Source: Oxalobacteraceae bacterium (GTDB lineage Bacteria; Pseudomonadota; Gammaproteobacteria; Burkholderiales; Burkholderiaceae_D). Taken from it: a stretch of 64,000 bases of DNA. Every line of letters begins with the position of its first letter. The stretch's first letter is position 1. Positions 7,749-16,712 of this stretch are shown here, in pieces. The notes under the pieces are model-generated. The model saw only the letters and a list, made by a program, of their open reading frames with translations. It did no database searches and was not told where the DNA came from. A program made the translations under genes and the position numbers. The stretch covers positions 49,682 through 113,681 of the forward strand of contig CANFLV010000013.1 of NCBI GenBank assembly GCA_947448025.1. Direction: 5' to 3'.

Positions 7749-9290
7749 TCAGATTTCTTCGATCCGATCGCGCAGGCGCTGCGCATGTTCGCCGATCGCA
7801 GCGCGTTCTTCGGCCGAGAGACGCTGCAGGTTCTTCATCATCAGCAGCGTGCGCGTATTTTTGCTTAACAGGGCTTCATTACGATCGAGGAAATCCCAGT
7901 AGAAGCTCGTCATCGGGCAGGCCTTCGCCCCCGTCTTGACGGCCGGATCATAGCGGCAACCGCTGCAGTAATTGCTCATGCGTTTGATGTAGGCGCCGCT
8001 GGCGACATAGGGTTTGCTGGTGAAGCGCCCGCCGTTGGCATACAGAGCCATGCCCGCCGTATTTGGCAGCTCGACCCATTCGACCGCATCGACATAGACG
8101 GCGAGATACCAGTCGCACACCTGCTGCGGTACAAGGCCGGCCAGCAGCGCGAAATTCCCGGTCACCATCAGGCGCTGGATATGGTGTGCATAGCCGTGCT
8201 TCAGGGTCTGGCCTATGGTCTGACTCATGCAGTTCATGTGCGTCTTGCCGGTCCAGTACCAGGCCGGCAGCGGCATGTCGTGTTTGAAGAAATTTGCCTC
8301 GCGCATCTGCGGCATGTCGCGCCAGTAGACGCCGCGAATAAATTCGCGCCAGCCGAGGATTTGCCGGATGAAGCCTTCAACGGCGGGCAATGGCGCGCGC
8401 GACTTTTTCCAGGCGTCTTGCGCGGCCGCGATCACTTCGCGCGGATCGAGCAGCTTCAGGTTCAGGGAACTGGAAATCAGCGCGTGATACAGATAAGGTT
8501 CGTCGCTCCACATCGCATCCTGGTAAGTGCCGAATTCCGGCAAACGCTCATGGATGAATTGTTCCAGCGCCTGCAAGGCATGGTCGCGCGTGACCGGCCA
8601 GTCGAATTGTGCGAGCTCGCCCGGATGATCCGGGAAATGCTGCTGCACCTCAGCCAGCACCTGCGCCGTGATGGCGTCGGGCGCGAAGCGACAGATTTGC
8701 GGCAGCGCTGCGGGGCCGGCCTTGGGAAACGCGCCACGGTTCTCCTTGTCGAAATTCCAGGCGTCCCCCTCCGGCTTGCCATCCTGCATCAGCACGCCGC
8801 TGCGTTTGCGCATCAGGCGATAAAACGGCTCCATCAGCAACGTTGGCTTATTGCCGGCCCAAGTCGCAAAGTCGCTGCGCGAGATCATGAAATGCGTATC
8901 TTCACGAATCGCCAGCGGCAGCTTCAGCCGCTCGCACAGCGCCAGCAGCGACTGCTCGAGTCGCCATTCACCGGGCTCGCAGACGACCAGTTTCTGCGGC
9001 TGGAATTGCGCGATCGCGGCTTCCCATGCCAGCTCGAGCGTCGCGTGTTCGCCGAGTTTCCAGTAGGTCAGCGGCAGTGCGCGCGCTTCGAGCTCACCGG
9101 CGTAATGTCGCATCGCACTGAGGAAGACGGCGATGCGCGCCTTGTGGCTCCAGACATGTGCGCCTTCGCCGGTGGCTTCGACCATCAGGATGCGGTCTTG
9201 TGCGGGATCAAAATCGGCCAGCGCCGGATTGTCGGCATTGAGCTGGTCGCCCAGGATCAGTACCAGATGGCGCAGCGCTTTGTTCGTCAC
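7749..9290 (-). CDS. FeS-type cryptochrome/photolyase (PhrB-like, probable (6-4) photolyase)
   Basis: A 513-residue protein of the bacterial cryptochrome/photolyase group containing an iron-sulfur cluster. The N-terminal Rossmann part starts LRHLVLILGDQLNADNPAL, the characteristic opening of this group. The C-terminal helical FAD-binding part contains CMSQTIGQTLKHGYAHHIQR and the cysteine pattern YCSGCRYD...GAKACP, which together supply the four cysteines that bind [4Fe-4S] in PhrB. Known members repair UV (6-4) photoproducts with blue light using FAD and a lumazine antenna. Single gene; the start at 9290 places the conserved N-terminus directly after ATG-ACGAAC. No photoreceptor partner is nearby. 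Confidence 0.88.
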   Translation of the reverse strand: MTNKALRHLVLILGDQLNADNPALADFDPAQDRILMVEATGEGAHVWSHKARIAVFLSAMRHYAGELEARALPLTYWKLGEHATLELAWEAAIAQFQPQKLVVCEPGEWRLEQSLLALCERLKLPLAIREDTHFMISRSDFATWAGNKPTLLMEPFYRLMRKRSGVLMQDGKPEGDAWNFDKENRGAFPKAGPAALPQICRFAPDAITAQVLAEVQQHFPDHPGELAQFDWPVTRDHALQALEQFIHERLPEFGTYQDAMWSDEPYLYHALISSSLNLKLLDPREVIAAAQDAWKKSRAPLPAVEGFIRQILGWREFIRGVYWRDMPQMREANFFKHDMPLPAWYWTGKTHMNCMSQTIGQTLKHGYAHHIQRLMVTGNFALLAGLVPQQVCDWYLAVYVDAVEWVELPNTAGMALYANGGRFTSKPYVASGAYIKRMSNYCSGCRYDPAVKTGAKACPMTSFYWDFLDRNEALLSKNTRTLLMMKNLQRLSAEERAAIGEHAQRLRDRIEEI

Positions 9291-9363
9291 GGGTTAGCTT
9301 TCGATTTTTATGTGAGCCTGATTTTACCGTGTGCGCGAGAAGGTTGCTCCGGACGTGCCAGAC

Positions 9364-9394
9364 AAAAAAAGGCCACGCCGTCAAAAGCGTGGCC
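9364..9394 (-). terminator. Terminator of the prkA-yeaH-spoVR operon
   Basis: Read on the minus strand, GGCCACGC / GCGTGGCC (arms 9371-9378 and 9387-9394, 8-nt loop) is followed by seven Ts (As at 9364-9370). It sits 20 bp beyond the spoVR stop. Confidence 0.88.
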
Positions 9395-9414
9395 CATCCA
9401 TCCCTGCTGAAAAT

Positions 9415-10953
9415 TTAAAACTTGTAGCGCTGCTCCGCCTTCACTTCCATCGACCCCAGCACACGACCATCCGGATCGACCGTCTGCAACACGACATCGA
9501 AACTCCACAGCCGCGCCACATGCCGCAAGACTTCCTCGGCTTGCTGGTTCAAAGGCCGCCGCTGGAACTGGCTATGCCGCAGCGTCAGCGCACGATTGCC
9601 GCGCGTGTCGACCGACCAGACCTGGATGTTCGGCTCGCGGTTCCCCATGTTGTACTGGTCGGCCAGCTTCTGGCGCACATAACGGTAACCATTTTCATCA
9701 TGGATAGCCGATATACTGAGCTTTTCATCCTTATCGTCATCCAGCACGGTAAAGAAATGAAAATCGCGTATCAGTTTAGGCGACAGGTATTGGGCAATAA
9801 AGCTTTCGTCCTTGAAATTGCGCATCGCGAAGTCGAGCGAGGTACGCCAGTCCGTGCCGGCGATATTCGGAAACCACTGCCGGTCTTCTTCGGTCGGCTC
9901 TTCGCAGATGCGCCGGATATCGCGCATCATCGCAAAGCCGAGCGCATACGGATTGATGCCGCTGTAATGCGGACTCTCGACCGAAGGCTGATAGACGACG
10001 TTCGTATGGCTTTGCAAAAATTCCATCATGAAGCCGTTACCGACGATGCCCTCGTCGTACAGCTGATTGAGGATCGTGTAATGCCAGTAAGTCGCCCAGC
10101 CTTCATTCATGACCTGGGTCTGCCGCTGCGGATAAAAATACTGTGAAATCTTGCGCACGATGCGCACGATCTCGCGCTGCCACGGTTCCAGCAGCGGCGC
10201 ATATTTTTCAATGAAGTACAGCAGGTTCTCTTGTGGCTCTTCCGGAAAACGACGCGGTGCGTCGCCGGCCGATTCCGATTCGCGCCGCGGTACGGTGCGC
10301 CAGAGATCATTGACTTGCGACTGCAGGTAATCCTCGCGCTCCTTTTGCCGCTCACGCTCCTTCAGCAGCGACAGCTTGGCCGGACGCTTGTAACGATCCA
10401 CGCCATAACCCTGCAGGGCATGACAGGAATCGAGGAGCAATTCGACCGCTTCGACGCCATGCCGCTCTTCGCATTCGGCGATGTAATTCTTCGCAAAGAC
10501 CATGTAATCGATGATGGCCTGCGCATCGGTCCAGGTGCGGAACAGGTAATTCCCCTTGAAGAAGGAGTTATGCCCGTACGCCGCATGCGCAATCACCAGC
10601 GCCTGCATGGTCAGGCTGTTCTCTTCCATCAGGTAGGCGATGCAGGGATTGGAATTGATGACGATCTCGTAAGCCAGACCCATCTGGCCGCGCTTGTAAC
10701 TCTTTTCTGTCGACAGGAAATGTTTGCCGAAGGACCAGTGGTTATACGAGACCGGCATGCCCACTGAGGCATACGCATCCATCATCTGTTCGGCGGTAAT
10801 GATTTCGAGCTGGTTCGGATAGGTATCGAGGCCAAAGCCCTTTGCCACGCGGCGGATTTCGCGGTGCACCTGCTCGATCAATTCAAAGGTCCATTCCGAC
10901 TGCTCAGGCAGCTTGAATGGTGTGTCCGGGAGCTCGCCAATGGGAACGATCAT
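9415..10953 (-). CDS. spoVR: SpoVR family protein
   Basis: A 512-residue soluble protein of the SpoVR/YcgB family. Recognisable phrases are PYNHWSFGKHF-like VSYNHWSFGKHFLSTEKSY, EIVINSNPCIAYLMEEN, VIAHAAYGHNSFFKGNYLF, and NEGWATYWHYTILN. Biochemical activity is unknown; the name comes from a Bacillus spore cortex gene, but the enterobacterial homologue YcgB belongs to stationary-phase and nitrogen-starvation stress responses. It overlaps the yeaH stop by four bases (ATGA), so it is the last gene of a translationally coupled operon with prkA and yeaH. A good terminator follows. Confidence 0.93.
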   Translation of the reverse strand: MIVPIGELPDTPFKLPEQSEWTFELIEQVHREIRRVAKGFGLDTYPNQLEIITAEQMMDAYASVGMPVSYNHWSFGKHFLSTEKSYKRGQMGLAYEIVINSNPCIAYLMEENSLTMQALVIAHAAYGHNSFFKGNYLFRTWTDAQAIIDYMVFAKNYIAECEERHGVEAVELLLDSCHALQGYGVDRYKRPAKLSLLKERERQKEREDYLQSQVNDLWRTVPRRESESAGDAPRRFPEEPQENLLYFIEKYAPLLEPWQREIVRIVRKISQYFYPQRQTQVMNEGWATYWHYTILNQLYDEGIVGNGFMMEFLQSHTNVVYQPSVESPHYSGINPYALGFAMMRDIRRICEEPTEEDRQWFPNIAGTDWRTSLDFAMRNFKDESFIAQYLSPKLIRDFHFFTVLDDDKDEKLSISAIHDENGYRYVRQKLADQYNMGNREPNIQVWSVDTRGNRALTLRHSQFQRRPLNQQAEEVLRHVARLWSFDVVLQTVDPDGRVLGSMEVKAEQRYKF

Positions 10954-12221
10954 GATTGCACCTGCTGCTTTTTGAACAATTCACGGAACACCGGGTAGAT
11001 GTCGGCGGGCGACTCGATTTTCTGCATCGCAAAATGCCGGCACTGCGCTTGCACCTGCTTGTATTCCTCCCAGAGATTTTGCGGCTGACCTTCGGTGACT
11101 TCGATGTAGGCGTAATACTGCACGGCCGGCATGATGGTATTGAGCAGCAAATCACGACAGACCACAGAATCGTTGTCCCAGTTATCGCCGTCCGACGCTT
11201 GCGCGACATAGACATTCCAGTCACTGCTGGCATAGCGTTCTTCCATCACTTTCGACAGCAGGTTCAGTGCCGACGAGACGACGGTGCCGCCCGATTCGCG
11301 TGAATTGAAAAAGTCGTTTTCATTGACCTCAGCCGCCTGAGTATGGTGACGGATGAAGACCACATCGATTTTTTCATAGGCGCGCGTGAGGAACAGGTAA
11401 AGCAAAATAAAGAAGCGCTTCGACATGTCCTTCTTCGCCTGGTCCATCGAACCCGACACGTCGAGCAGGCAAAACATCACCGCCTGGCTGGTCGGCTTTG
11501 GCACTCTGATGCGATTGCTGTAACGCAGATCAAACGGATCGATGAAGGGAATCGCCAGCAGGCGCACGCGCAGATGATGGATTTCCTTTTCCAGCGCGAG
11601 AATGCGCACGTCATCGTCATGCGCCACGAGTTTTAATTCAGCCAGTTCGGCCTCGGCCATTTTCAGACGCCGCCGTGATGTGCCGCCCACAGCAATACGA
11701 CGCCCGAGCGCACCGCGTAGTGAACGCAGCACATGAATGTTCGAGGTCGTGCCGGACATGTTGTAGCCGGCGCGCTGGTGCTTGAAATCCGTCGTCGACG
11801 CGAGCTGGGTCTTGACCATGTTCGGCAGCTCGAGATCTTCGAAGAAGTAATTCATGAACTCGTCACGACTCAGCTCGAACATGAAATCATCTTCCGAGGT
11901 CTGCTCGCTGTTTCCCGCCTTACCCTTGCCGGCGCCGCCACCACCTTTCGGCCGCGCGACACGATCGCCTTTTTGATAACGTTCATTGCCGGGATTGACG
12001 GTTTCCCAGATACCGCCACGGGCATGGCCGAAACCCGGTTCACCGATGTCCTTGACCGGAATCGAGACCTTTTCACCATTTTCGATATCGGTAATCGAGC
12101 GGCCTTTGACGGCACGCTCGACCGCTTGTTTTACCTGCCCTTTGTAGCGCCGCAAAAAACGGTCGCGATTGATAGCGGACTTGTTCTTGCCCTGCACGCG
12201 CCGGTCAATCAAGTAAGCCAT
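10950..12221 (-). CDS. yeaH: YeaH/DUF444 family protein with von Willebrand-like domain
   Basis: A 423-residue protein of the YeaH/YhbH family. The N-terminus MAYLIDRRVQGKNKSAINRD is typical, followed by a basic, disordered linker rich in Gly/Lys (GGGGAGKGKAGNSEQ). The C-terminal half is a vWA-like fold with the metal-site motif FCLLDVSGSMDQAKKDM. I place the start at 12221 because GGAGG lies 2-9 bp upstream and the family N-terminus begins there, although the frame is open to 12275. It is the middle gene of prkA-yeaH-spoVR. Its role is probably as a partner or substrate adaptor of the PrkA kinase, by genomic association. Confidence 0.92.
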   Translation of the reverse strand: MAYLIDRRVQGKNKSAINRDRFLRRYKGQVKQAVERAVKGRSITDIENGEKVSIPVKDIGEPGFGHARGGIWETVNPGNERYQKGDRVARPKGGGGAGKGKAGNSEQTSEDDFMFELSRDEFMNYFFEDLELPNMVKTQLASTTDFKHQRAGYNMSGTTSNIHVLRSLRGALGRRIAVGGTSRRRLKMAEAELAELKLVAHDDDVRILALEKEIHHLRVRLLAIPFIDPFDLRYSNRIRVPKPTSQAVMFCLLDVSGSMDQAKKDMSKRFFILLYLFLTRAYEKIDVVFIRHHTQAAEVNENDFFNSRESGGTVVSSALNLLSKVMEERYASSDWNVYVAQASDGDNWDNDSVVCRDLLLNTIMPAVQYYAYIEVTEGQPQNLWEEYKQVQAQCRHFAMQKIESPADIYPVFRELFKKQQVQS

Positions 12222-12309
12222 ATTGCCTCCTGCAAGAGATGTCGCGCAGCGGTGGCGTGGCATGGTCTGCACCATGCCACGACCCGCCGATCGTAATTAT
12301 CCAAGCTGC

Positions 12310-14232
12310 CTACGACGACTTGCGCACGCGTAGATACCATTCGCACAGCAGCCTGACCTGCTTGGCTGTGTAGCCTTTGGCCACCATACGGGCGACGAAC
12401 TCCTGATGCTTGTTCGAGTCGTCGGCGCTGGCCTTGGCGTTGAAGGAAATGACGGGCAACAGTTCTTCGGTATTCGAGAACATCTTCTTCTCGATCACCG
12501 TGCGCAGTTTTTCATAGCTGGTCCAGGCTGGATTAACGCCAGCGTTCTGAGCCCGCGCACGCAGGACAAAATTGACAATCTCGTTACGGAAATCCTTGGG
12601 ATTCGAAATGCCCGCAGGCTTCTCGATTTTTTCCAGTTCATTGTTCAAGGCGTCACGGTCGAAACTCTCGCCAGTATCGGGATCGCGGAACTCCTGATCC
12701 TGAATCCAGAAGTCGGCGAAGGTCACGTAACGGTCGAAGATGTTCTGGCCGTACTCCGAATAGCTCTCGAGGTAGGCGGTCTGGATCTCCTTGCCGATGA
12801 AGGCCACATAGCGTTGCGCCAGGTATTCCTTGATGAATGAAAAATACTTTTGCTCGAGTTCGGGCGCAAATTGTTCGCGCTCGATTTGCTGTTCCAGCAC
12901 GTACAACAGGTGCACCGGATTGGCCGCGACTTCGGAGGTATCGAAATTGAAAACCTTCGACAGGATCTTGAAGGCGAAGCGCGTCGACAGCCCGTTCATG
13001 CCTTCATCGACACCGGCGTAATCGGTATATTCCTGACGCGATTTCGCCTTCGGATCGGTGTCCTTGAGATTGTCACCGTCATAGACCAGCATCTTGCTGT
13101 ACAAGCTCGAATTTTCGGGTTCCTTCAAGCGCGACAAGACCGCAAATTGCGCCATCATTTTCAGCGTGCCGGGCGCGCAAGGTGCTTGCGTCAATGAAGA
13201 GGTACGCACGAGCTTTTCGTAGATCTTGATCTCATCGGATACGCGCAGGCAATACGGCACCTTGACGATGTAGATACGATCCAGGAAAGCTTCATTGTTG
13301 CGATTGTTCTTGAAGGCCTTCCATTCCGATTCATTCGAGTGCGCCAGCACGACGCCATCAAACGGAATCGCACCGAAACCTTCCGTACCCTTGTAATTGC
13401 CCTCCTGCGTGGCAGTCAGCAATGGATGCAGCACCTTGATGGGCGCCTTGAACATTTCGACGAATTCCATCAAGCCCTGATTAGCCAGGCACAGGCCGCC
13501 GGAGTAGCTGTAGGCATCCGGATCATCCTGCGAAAAATCTTCGAGCTTGCGGATGTCGACCTTACCCACGAGCGAGGAAATATCCTGATTGTTTTCGTCG
13601 CCTGGTTCAGTCTTGGAAATCGCTACCTGCTTGAGCACGGAGGGATAACGCCGGACCACGCGGAACTGGTTGATGTCTCCATTGAATTCATGCAGGCGCT
13701 TGACGGCCCATGGGCTTGGAATCGTGCGCAGGTAACGGCGCGGGATGCCATAGTCTTCTTCGAGGATCTGGCCATCTTCTTCGGCATTGAACAGGCCGAG
13801 CGGCGATTCATTGACGGGTGAACCCTTGATGCAATAGAAGGGCACTTTCTCCATCAAGGACTTCAGCTTTTCGGCAACGGAGGACTTACCGCCGCCAACC
13901 GGGCCAAGAAGATAAAGAATTTGTTTGCGTTCTTCGAGACCTTGTGCAGCGTGGCGGAAATACGACACCACCTGCTCGATGACCTCTTCGGTTCCGTAAA
14001 ACTCACGGAAGGCGGGATAGATTTTGATGACTTTATTGGCAAAGATGCGAGAGAGACGGGAATCATGACGCGTATCGACCAGCTCGGGCGCGCCTATCGC
14101 TTCGAGCATACGCTCGGCAGCGGAGGCATAAGCGAGGCGATCGCGTTTGCACAGTTCCAGATATTCCTGGAGTGAGTATTCTTCTTCCCGGGTCCGCTCG
14201 TACCGTGCAGCGTAGTTGTCAAAGATTTTCAT
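12310..14232 (-). CDS. prkA: PrkA family serine protein kinase (YeaG)
   Basis: A 640-residue AAA+ protein kinase. N-terminal AAA part: Walker A LLGPVGGGKSSVAEKLK and YCIKGSPVNESPLGLF; C-terminal PrkA kinase region with LLPVISFNAKASADDSNKHQEFVARM. The family phosphorylates itself and casein-like substrates in vitro, and in enterobacteria YeaG acts in nitrogen starvation and stationary-phase adaptation. It is the first gene of the operon with yeaH (88 bp downstream) and spoVR. The ATG at 14232 follows AAGGACC. A modest sigma-70-like promoter may lie at 14321-14350; I found no clear -24/-12 sigma-54 element, although sigma-54 control is known for homologues. Confidence 0.94.
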   Translation of the reverse strand: MKIFDNYAARYERTREEEYSLQEYLELCKRDRLAYASAAERMLEAIGAPELVDTRHDSRLSRIFANKVIKIYPAFREFYGTEEVIEQVVSYFRHAAQGLEERKQILYLLGPVGGGKSSVAEKLKSLMEKVPFYCIKGSPVNESPLGLFNAEEDGQILEEDYGIPRRYLRTIPSPWAVKRLHEFNGDINQFRVVRRYPSVLKQVAISKTEPGDENNQDISSLVGKVDIRKLEDFSQDDPDAYSYSGGLCLANQGLMEFVEMFKAPIKVLHPLLTATQEGNYKGTEGFGAIPFDGVVLAHSNESEWKAFKNNRNNEAFLDRIYIVKVPYCLRVSDEIKIYEKLVRTSSLTQAPCAPGTLKMMAQFAVLSRLKEPENSSLYSKMLVYDGDNLKDTDPKAKSRQEYTDYAGVDEGMNGLSTRFAFKILSKVFNFDTSEVAANPVHLLYVLEQQIEREQFAPELEQKYFSFIKEYLAQRYVAFIGKEIQTAYLESYSEYGQNIFDRYVTFADFWIQDQEFRDPDTGESFDRDALNNELEKIEKPAGISNPKDFRNEIVNFVLRARAQNAGVNPAWTSYEKLRTVIEKKMFSNTEELLPVISFNAKASADDSNKHQEFVARMVAKGYTAKQVRLLCEWYLRVRKSS

Positions 14233-14639
14233 GGAAGGTCCTTTGAAAAAAAACTACCGGTCGTTGGGGGAGTCTGATTTAGTTGTTGCTGATCTGCTCC
14301 ACTTTTTCACCTGCGTTTTTATAATACGCGTCGAACAGCTTGTGAGTGAAGAAAATTTGCGTTCCTGAATCATTCAATTAAGACCGACAAGCCGCAAAAA
14401 AGTTGCCTCAGGAAAAGGCTTTTTCGAAGAATATTTTGACTTGCTATTTTGTTTGCCAAAAAGGCTTTCTTTTTCAAACACCGAAGGTGTTTTGATAAGC
14501 GCATCACTTGTTGCTTTAAGTAAATTAAAGACACCTGACAGAGTCGAAGTCCCGCAAATCGCGCCGCTGCCAATCGCGCAAAATGAAACGGGTACAATCG
14601 CGCTACCCGTCATGATCAACCTGCAAACAATGAGTCAAC
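14233..14639. other. A+T-rich gene-free stretch between prkA and the SET gene
   Basis: About 400 bp, clearly richer in A and T than its neighbours, between divergent genes. On the minus strand, TTCACT (14350-14345), an 18-bp gap and TATTAT (14326-14321) make a weak promoter candidate for prkA. Short open frames in 14370-14619 have no recognisable protein character and no good ribosome-binding site. Nothing else firm is visible. Confidence 0.4.
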
Positions 14640-15149
14640 ATGTCCGCCTCCACCTCCATTGCAACTAAAGACATCGCCGTCGCTATTGATGCCAGCGTCC
14701 CCTTCCACCTCGTGCGGGATTCAACAATCCATGGCAAGGGTGTCTTCGCTGCACGTACGATTGCGGCCAACACCTGCATACTTGAGTATTGCGGCGAGCG
14801 CATTGATGAGGCAACCGCCAACGAACGCGGCAGTCATGATCCGGACAATCCGTATCACACCTTCTTTTTCAGTCTGGAAGGCGGCTTGATGATCGATGGC
14901 GGCGTTGACGGTAACGATGCGCGCTGGATCAACCACGCCTGCGCGCCGAATTGCGAAGCGCGCGAAGAGGAAGGTCGGGTTTTTATTTATGCGCGGCGTA
15001 CGATCCGCCGCGGCGAGGAATTGAATTACGATTACGGCCTGGTCATTGAAGACCGCCATACCGCAAAATTGAAAGCGGCCTATGCCTGCCGTTGCGGTGC
15101 TGATGCATGCCGACATACGATGCTGGCGCCGAAGAAGCGCAAGCGCTGA
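14640..15149 (+). CDS. SET domain protein (putative protein lysine methyltransferase)
   Basis: A 169-residue protein that is essentially a bare SET domain. The start of the fold is VRDSTIHGKGVFAARTIAANTCILEYCGERID; the SAM/lysine pocket signature is RWINHACAPNCEARE (NHxCxPN), followed by RRGEELNYDYG; the end has a post-SET-like cysteine group CRCGADACRH, which may bind zinc together with the NHxC cysteine. The last residues are basic (KKRKR). SET proteins methylate lysines; bacterial substrates are mostly unknown. It could act on a DNA-binding or ribosomal protein. It stands alone, preceded by an A+T-rich leader. Confidence 0.87.
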   Translation: MSASTSIATKDIAVAIDASVPFHLVRDSTIHGKGVFAARTIAANTCILEYCGERIDEATANERGSHDPDNPYHTFFFSLEGGLMIDGGVDGNDARWINHACAPNCEAREEEGRVFIYARRTIRRGEELNYDYGLVIEDRHTAKLKAAYACRCGADACRHTMLAPKKRKR

Positions 15150-15182
15150 CAGCGCCTTTCTTAGGGCTCGACGCCCCCATCA

Positions 15183-15986
15183 TTATTCCCAACTGGAGTC
15201 GCCCGAGCCTTGCTTGCGAATGATGCGTTCAGTCGGCTTGCCGGCAACATGCACATTGCCGCTGCCCATGATGTTGATGATGGCTGAATTTTTTGCAAAC
15301 ACCTTCGCGTCACCCGAGCCCATCACACTGATAGCCACACTATCTGCCTGCAAGCCTGCAGTGTGCAAGTCACCAGAACCGGTGATTTTTGCGGTCAATA
15401 ATTTGCATGCGCCACTGGCTTGTACATCGCCCGAACCCAGCAATTCCAGATTCACGTTCTCGCTCGTGCCGGCATCGAGTTTCAGGTCGCCGCTGCCGGC
15501 AAGCTTGCCGGTGACGCGTTGATAGCTGCCATTGAACTGCACGTCCCCTGAACCATTCAAACTCAACTCGATTGCCTCGCCACTGAAGCCGCTGACTTTC
15601 GCGTCACCGCTGCCCAGTACCTGTATTTGCTGCAGGGATGGCAGGCTTAGCTCGACGCGCATGGGCTTACGCGAATTGACGATCAAACCCTTGCTGCTGA
15701 TGCGCAGCGTATTGCCTTCGACGGTGGTAACGATATTGGATAACAGGCGCTGCTCGGCATGGACTGTCAACGCCGGTGTCGGCCCCTGCTTCAAGACCAG
15801 GTCAATCGCTCCTTCGAGCCGTATCACGGTGACTTCGGCCTTGACCGGACGTTCTTCCTTGGCCATCAACCGGCCCGGCGTGTCATGCACGCCGAGGTCT
15901 TGGGCGCGCAGGATGTTGAAAGACACACCCACCAGCAGGACTGACAGGACGAGCAGGGCAAGCGCGGTTTTAATCAGTGTTCGCAT
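15183..15986 (-). CDS. GIN-domain (DUF2807) beta-solenoid exported protein
   Basis: A 267-residue protein with an N-terminal hydrophobic segment (TALALLVLSVLLVGVSFNIL), probably a signal peptide or anchor. The rest matches the head-GIN/DUF2807 family: RLEGAIDLVLKQGPTPALTV then at least seven GSGD/GSGN turns spaced about 18-22 residues (GSGDAKVSGFSG, GSGDVQFNGSY, GSGDLKLDAG and so on), as expected for a right-handed beta-helix. The final GSGDSSWE ends the solenoid. Function is unknown; family members are surface or periplasmic. AGGAG lies 7 bp before the ATG. The upstream membrane-protein gene ends 24 bp away, suggesting a two-gene operon. Confidence 0.82.
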   Translation of the reverse strand: MRTLIKTALALLVLSVLLVGVSFNILRAQDLGVHDTPGRLMAKEERPVKAEVTVIRLEGAIDLVLKQGPTPALTVHAEQRLLSNIVTTVEGNTLRISSKGLIVNSRKPMRVELSLPSLQQIQVLGSGDAKVSGFSGEAIELSLNGSGDVQFNGSYQRVTGKLAGSGDLKLDAGTSENVNLELLGSGDVQASGACKLLTAKITGSGDLHTAGLQADSVAISVMGSGDAKVFAKNSAIINIMGSGNVHVAGKPTERIIRKQGSGDSSWE

Positions 15987-16010
15987 GAAAAACTCCTAAT
16001 GAAGATGTAA

Positions 16011-16577
16011 TTATTCGGGCGTGCGCAGCAGGTTCAGGTTCATCCGTAAATAGCGCTTGAAACCTATCCATGTAAAGCGCGTGATGACCATGCTGAGCAA
16101 GACCAGGGCAATGCCGCCAAAGATGAAGCCGCAGCCTTTGAACACACCCTTGGCGCGCGAGTCGCTGGCGCCATCATCGCGGCCGATGGAGACGATGGCG
16201 TGGCTCGCAACATCGTCCGACTCGTCTGGCTCCGGTGAAATCTGCAAGCCAGATGATTGAATTTCGATGCGCAGGCGGCGGCGGTGCTTTTCCGGTTCGT
16301 CTGATAGCGACGGATCATTTTGCAAAATGACCTGGCGTACGGGGCCGTCGAGCACGAGCTGATTGACGCCCGCCAAGCTGCTCGAAGTCACGGCGATGCC
16401 GATTACAAAAACGATGATCGACATGCAGTACAACGAGAACAGCATCGCTGCGACGACCAGTGTCGGAATGATCAGGAAGATATTGAAAACCAGCAGCCCC
16501 AGCGCAGTAAAACAGCGTCGTACAAGACCGGGCTGCAATTGGGCGGGAGCGGGAAGGTGGTGCGTATCATCACTCAT
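16011..16577 (-). CDS. Hypothetical membrane protein upstream of the GIN-domain gene
   Basis: I do not recognise a characterised family. The 188-residue product has a cytoplasmic N-terminus, a long hydrophobic stretch (ALGLLVFNIFLIIPTLVVAAMLFSLYCMSIIVFVIGIAV, probably two membrane spans), a central polar, acidic-rich domain of about 70 residues, and a C-terminal span (GCGFIFGGIALVLLSMVITRF) ending in a basic tail. It resembles the small DUF1700-like membrane proteins often found beside GIN-domain genes, but this is by layout rather than motif. It is co-directional with the GIN gene and likely co-transcribed. Confidence 0.6.
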   Translation of the reverse strand: MSDDTHHLPAPAQLQPGLVRRCFTALGLLVFNIFLIIPTLVVAAMLFSLYCMSIIVFVIGIAVTSSSLAGVNQLVLDGPVRQVILQNDPSLSDEPEKHRRRLRIEIQSSGLQISPEPDESDDVASHAIVSIGRDDGASDSRAKGVFKGCGFIFGGIALVLLSMVITRFTWIGFKRYLRMNLNLLRTPE

Positions 16578-16712
16578 GTCAGGCTTCTTCTCAAAGGGTG
16601 GGATGCTGCAGTGTTGTCACTGTAAGCAATCCCCAGCCGTACCGCACGCGGCCTGCGACAAACTGCACAAACACGGCCACAGACGGCAAATGATCAAGAT
16701 GGTCGGGTAAGG

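Noticed and set aside
8181..9410. 409-codon plus-strand frame opposite the photolyase
   Set aside because: No recognisable domain; the photolyase reading with four cluster cysteines explains the region.
14233..14380. Sigma-54 promoter for the prkA operon
   Set aside because: Expected from homologues, but no TGGCAC-N5-TTGC element could be found on the minus strand.
14370..14619. Two overlapping 75-81 codon minus-strand frames in the A+T-rich gap
   Set aside because: No ribosome-binding site, no recognisable fold, and they overlap the leader of the SET gene.
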